8,595 bases of DNA from NCBI GenBank assembly GCA_027341705.1, contig DAIELO010000038.1:1-8595 (forward strand), written 5' to 3'. Position numbers and translations under genes: made by a program. The DNA comes from Caryophanales bacterium (GTDB lineage: Bacteria > Bacillota > Bacilli > Alicyclobacillales > SLC66). Below the pieces are notes generated by a model. That model made no database searches. It had not been told where the DNA came from and saw only the letters and a program-made list of their open reading frames with translations. Of the stretch, positions 6,419 to 8,595 are shown piece by piece (positions within the stretch are counted from its first letter, which is position 1; each line of letters begins with the position of its first letter).

Positions 6419-6729
6419 ATTAACTCGTACTTTTCAAGCAATTCTTGAAGGTATTCCGCAGGTGTTTTTTCTACACCACCGTATTCTTTTTTTGTATGTA
6501 AGTGAATAGCGTCAGGAAACTCTTCACTTAATATTCCGCGGATTCTTCTTCCCACAAAATCACTATCTGTAAATATATAAACATCTGCATCAGTGGATGT
6601 AGTTTTTAGCCATTGCAATCGTTCGTCTGTGGGAATTCCAAATGTACATAGAATGATAAAATCTGGGGGCAACAATTTTTGTAGTCGTTCTTTGTCGTGT
6701 TTGCCTTCCACAATTATCACTGCGGACAT
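6415..6729 (-). CDS. Small stand-alone Toprim-domain protein (YusF-like)
   Basis: This 104-residue protein is essentially one Toprim domain, the metal-binding fold of primases, topoisomerases, OLD nucleases and RNase M5. The first strand carries IIVEGKHDKERL (5-16) with the conserved Glu8, and the third block carries FTDSDFVGRRIR (53-64) with the Asp55-x-Asp57 pair. A C-terminal helix-rich tail (TPAEYLQELLEKYE) completes it. It lacks the extra domain of RNase M5 (RnmV), so a nuclease role is plausible but not shown. It resembles Bacillus YusF, whose function I do not know. The ATG at 6729 has AAAGGGG seven bases upstream. The gene starts 15 bases after the EamA transporter gene and ends 50 before scoA; the link to metabolism is unexplained. 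Confidence 0.88.
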   Translation of the reverse strand: MSAVIIVEGKHDKERLQKLLPPDFIILCTFGIPTDERLQWLKTTSTDADVYIFTDSDFVGRRIRGILSEEFPDAIHLHTKKEYGGVEKTPAEYLQELLEKYELI

Positions 6730-6744
6730 TCTAATTCCCCTTTC

Positions 6745-7698
6745 TTATTCTTGAATGGTTCTTGGTTTGATAGCGAGCAATATGACCATTAAAATAATCA
6801 GGATACCACCAAAAATAGAGACTGCCGTCAAGTGAACATGGAGAAACACGATCGCCACAACTGTGGCAGTAAGTGGTTCAGCGCTCGCAAATAGACTGGT
6901 TTCGGCAGGACTAATCAATTTAATACTTGCTAAATAAAGATAAAAAGCTAAAAATGTTCCAAAAATCACCACAAAACCAATCAAGGTCACTGAAGAAACA
7001 GTGAGTATGATATGCGCATGCCATGGTCTGTCAAGGATACTGAGGATCACTGCACCAATGATCATAGCCCAACCAACTGTCGCTGCAGTGCCATAGGTAT
7101 GAATAATTTTACTCGGAAAAATAGTATAAAACGCCAATGCCACAGCAGAAAAGAGCCCCCAAAAAAGCGCTACGGAGGAGATTTGCAACCCGTTCAAATG
7201 ACCGCCAGTCACTAATAAAAAAGTACCAAGAAATGCGATAACGACAGCAATAATCTGTTTTGTTTCTGGCAGCCTTCTATTACTAAATGTCAAATACATC
7301 GTCAACAACGCAGGCCCTAGATTTTGCAATAAAGTGGCAGTTGCCGCATTGCCATAACGAATGGCCGCAAAATACGAGTATTGAACGCCAATTAGCCCAA
7401 ACACCGCAAATAATGATAAACGCCACATATCCGCGAAGTGCGTAAAAATGCGAACAGCATCTGCAATACCTTGACGCCATATGACCACAGCAATTAACAA
7501 CAATCCAGATATACCCATCCTAACAGTAACAAGCCACAATGGTGATACGTTGTCATGCTGAAATAGCACCTGCGCAGCCGTTCCGGAAAGCCCCCACAGT
7601 ACCGCCCCGGTCAGTACCATGATCATGCCCTTCACGTGTTGTGAGGCTTCATTGACAGGACGAATTAACAATGTAGTAGTTGGCAGTTGTTGATTCAC
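6745..7698 (-). CDS. EamA/DMT-superfamily transporter (ten-helix permease)
   Basis: This 317-residue inner-membrane protein belongs to the drug/metabolite transporter superfamily, most often exporters of amino acids or other small metabolites. It has two EamA repeats. The first opens with MIMVLTGAVLWGLSGTAA (about 25-42), and the second begins near residue 175 (ALFWGLFSAVALAFYTIFPSK). The signature AETSLFASAEPLTATVVAIV (265-284) near the end is typical. About ten hydrophobic helices alternate, ending in a basic tail (KPRTIQE). The start is GTG at 7698, with AAGGAG eight bases upstream that overlaps the stop of the amidohydrolase gene (12-base gap). Tight coupling with that gene suggests it may carry the enzyme's substrate or product, but this is inference. 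Substrate cannot be read from sequence. Confidence 0.93.
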   Translation of the reverse strand: MNQQLPTTTLLIRPVNEASQHVKGMIMVLTGAVLWGLSGTAAQVLFQHDNVSPLWLVTVRMGISGLLLIAVVIWRQGIADAVRIFTHFADMWRLSLFAVFGLIGVQYSYFAAIRYGNAATATLLQNLGPALLTMYLTFSNRRLPETKQIIAVVIAFLGTFLLVTGGHLNGLQISSVALFWGLFSAVALAFYTIFPSKIIHTYGTAATVGWAMIIGAVILSILDRPWHAHIILTVSSVTLIGFVVIFGTFLAFYLYLASIKLISPAETSLFASAEPLTATVVAIVFLHVHLTAVSIFGGILIILMVILLAIKPRTIQE

Positions 7699-7710
7699 GC
7701 TTTTCGCTCC

Positions 7711-8595
7711 TTACAATAAATCGAAAACGGCGTTGACGTAACCTTTTACACCAATGGCAAGCGCGTCTTCATCTACTGTAAATCGGGGGTGATGATGAGG
7801 ATAAGTGATCCCTAACTGCTCATTCCCTGCACCGATAAAGAAAAATGCACCAGGTGCCTTTTGAAGAAACGCAGAGAAGTCTTCACCTCCCATTGTAGGT
7901 TCGGCTTTTACTACCGCATGTTCACCAAATGTATGTTGTAACGATGCTTCTAGTCTGGCTGACACATGTGGATCGTTGATCACAGGTCGGTAGCCACGTT
8001 GATAATCAAATTGGTAGTGCGCATCGTGAGCATCACATATTCCTTTGACGACACGTTCCATTTGGGCGGGGATTTGATCTCTGAGCACAGGATCGAAAGT
8101 GCGAACGGTACCTGTTAACATCGCCGTGCTAGGGATCACATTATCTGCCGTGCCGGCAATAAATTGTGTAACAGAGACAACCGCCGGCAAAAAAGGATCT
8201 TTATAGCGCGAAACAATAGATTGCAAGTTGGTTACCACGTTTGCGCCAATGACAATCGGATCCACTGTTTCATTCGGGTCAGCCGCATGCCCGCCTTTAC
8301 CCAACAGCGTAATTTGAAAGGTGTCTGGTGCCGCCAATAGTGGCCCTGATGCAGTTGCCACACTACCAACTGGCAGGGACGCCCAAAGGTGTGCACCTAA
8401 CACCATATCTACTCCATTCATGACACCAGCTGCCACCATTTCCTCTGCACCACCAGGAAAAAGTTCTTCAGCATGTTGAAATAAAAAGCGAATTTCGCCT
8501 CGTAATTTATTTTTCATGTCACTTAAGGTTTTGGCTGTACCAAGTAAAATCGCAGTGTGTCCATCATGACCACAAGCATGCATGACACCTACTAC
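7711..8595 (-). CDS. M20D-family amidohydrolase/metallopeptidase, missing its N-terminus at the window edge
   Basis: This protein belongs to the M20D amidohydrolases (hippurate hydrolase, N-acetyl-diaminopimelate deacetylase, IAA-amino-acid hydrolase and Bacillus YxeP types), which hydrolyse N-acyl amino acids with a dinuclear metal centre. The visible 294 residues include HACGHDGHT, whose Cys and His are metal ligands; [15 protein letters not shown] with the catalytic Glu pair; LGAHLW with another conserved His; GKGGHAADP of the dimerisation domain; [10 protein letters not shown]; and [11 protein letters not shown] near the end. The frame runs open past the ATG at 8583 to the edge ([10 protein letters not shown]), so that ATG is internal and roughly the first 90-100 residues are outside. 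It is the first visible gene of the right operon. The actual substrate among M20D enzymes is unknown. Confidence 0.93.
   Translation of the reverse strand, partial: VVGVMHACGHDGHTAILLGTAKTLSDMKNKLRGEIRFLFQHAEELFPGGAEEMVAAGVMNGVDMVLGAHLWASLPVGSVATASGPLLAAPDTFQITLLGKGGHAADPNETVDPIVIGANVVTNLQSIVSRYKDPFLPAVVSVTQFIAGTADNVIPSTAMLTGTVRTFDPVLRDQIPAQMERVVKGICDAHDAHYQFDYQRGYRPVINDPHVSARLEASLQHTFGEHAVVKAEPTMGGEDFSAFLQKAPGAFFFIGAGNEQLGITYPHHHPRFTVDEDALAIGVKGYVNAVFDLL

Noticed and set aside
7283..7480. Minus-strand open frame within the EamA gene in another frame, and the 7012..7215 plus-strand frame
   Set aside because: Both are contained within the transporter gene whose frame has clear membrane segments and family motifs.
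8581..8583. ATG as the start of the amidohydrolase
   Set aside because: The upstream codons stay in frame to the edge and give VVGV before the conserved HACGH motif, which is internal in the family.

Overview
The window is ordinary-looking Bacillota (Firmicutes, Bacilli-like) chromosome. Three things support this: strong AGGAGG-type ribosome binding sites, frequent GTG and TTG starts, and proteins closest in my memory to Bacillus ScoA, ScoB, YusF and, more weakly, YpmS. Base composition looks moderate, with no segment of clearly foreign composition. I see no mobile element, tRNA, rRNA, CRISPR array or phage gene, and no gap between genes longer than about 85 bases.

Eight complete genes and the two partial ones all lie on the minus strand except one membrane-protein gene. 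Read in the direction of transcription, the right block (8595 to 5006) holds an M20D amidohydrolase cut by the window edge, an EamA drug/metabolite transporter, a small Toprim protein, and scoA and scoB (3-oxoacid CoA-transferase subunits). Gaps are 12, 15, 50 and 6 bases, so this is probably one transcript, with a possible extra promoter before scoA. The block suggests amide or amino-acid turnover plus acetoacetate-type CoA transfer.

A plus-strand gene (4407 to 4994) encodes a protein with one N-terminal membrane anchor. It converges on scoB with only 11 bases between the stop codons and diverges from an RluA-family pseudouridine synthase gene.

The left block (4325 to 311) is the RluA gene followed by three tandem M42-family aminopeptidase paralogues that are packed or overlapping, so co-transcription and translational coupling are likely. 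After a 72-base gap comes the start of aroC (chorismate synthase), cut by the left edge.

The most interesting observation is in the M42 cluster. The first two copies keep the complete metal and catalytic set. The third (311 to 1330) has an intact reading frame, but the catalytic/metal Glu-Glu pair has become Gln-Gln and the last metal-ligand His has become Asp. It looks like a pseudoenzyme made alongside two active paralogues, possibly as a partner subunit in a mixed TET-like particle. No clearly new system is visible elsewhere.
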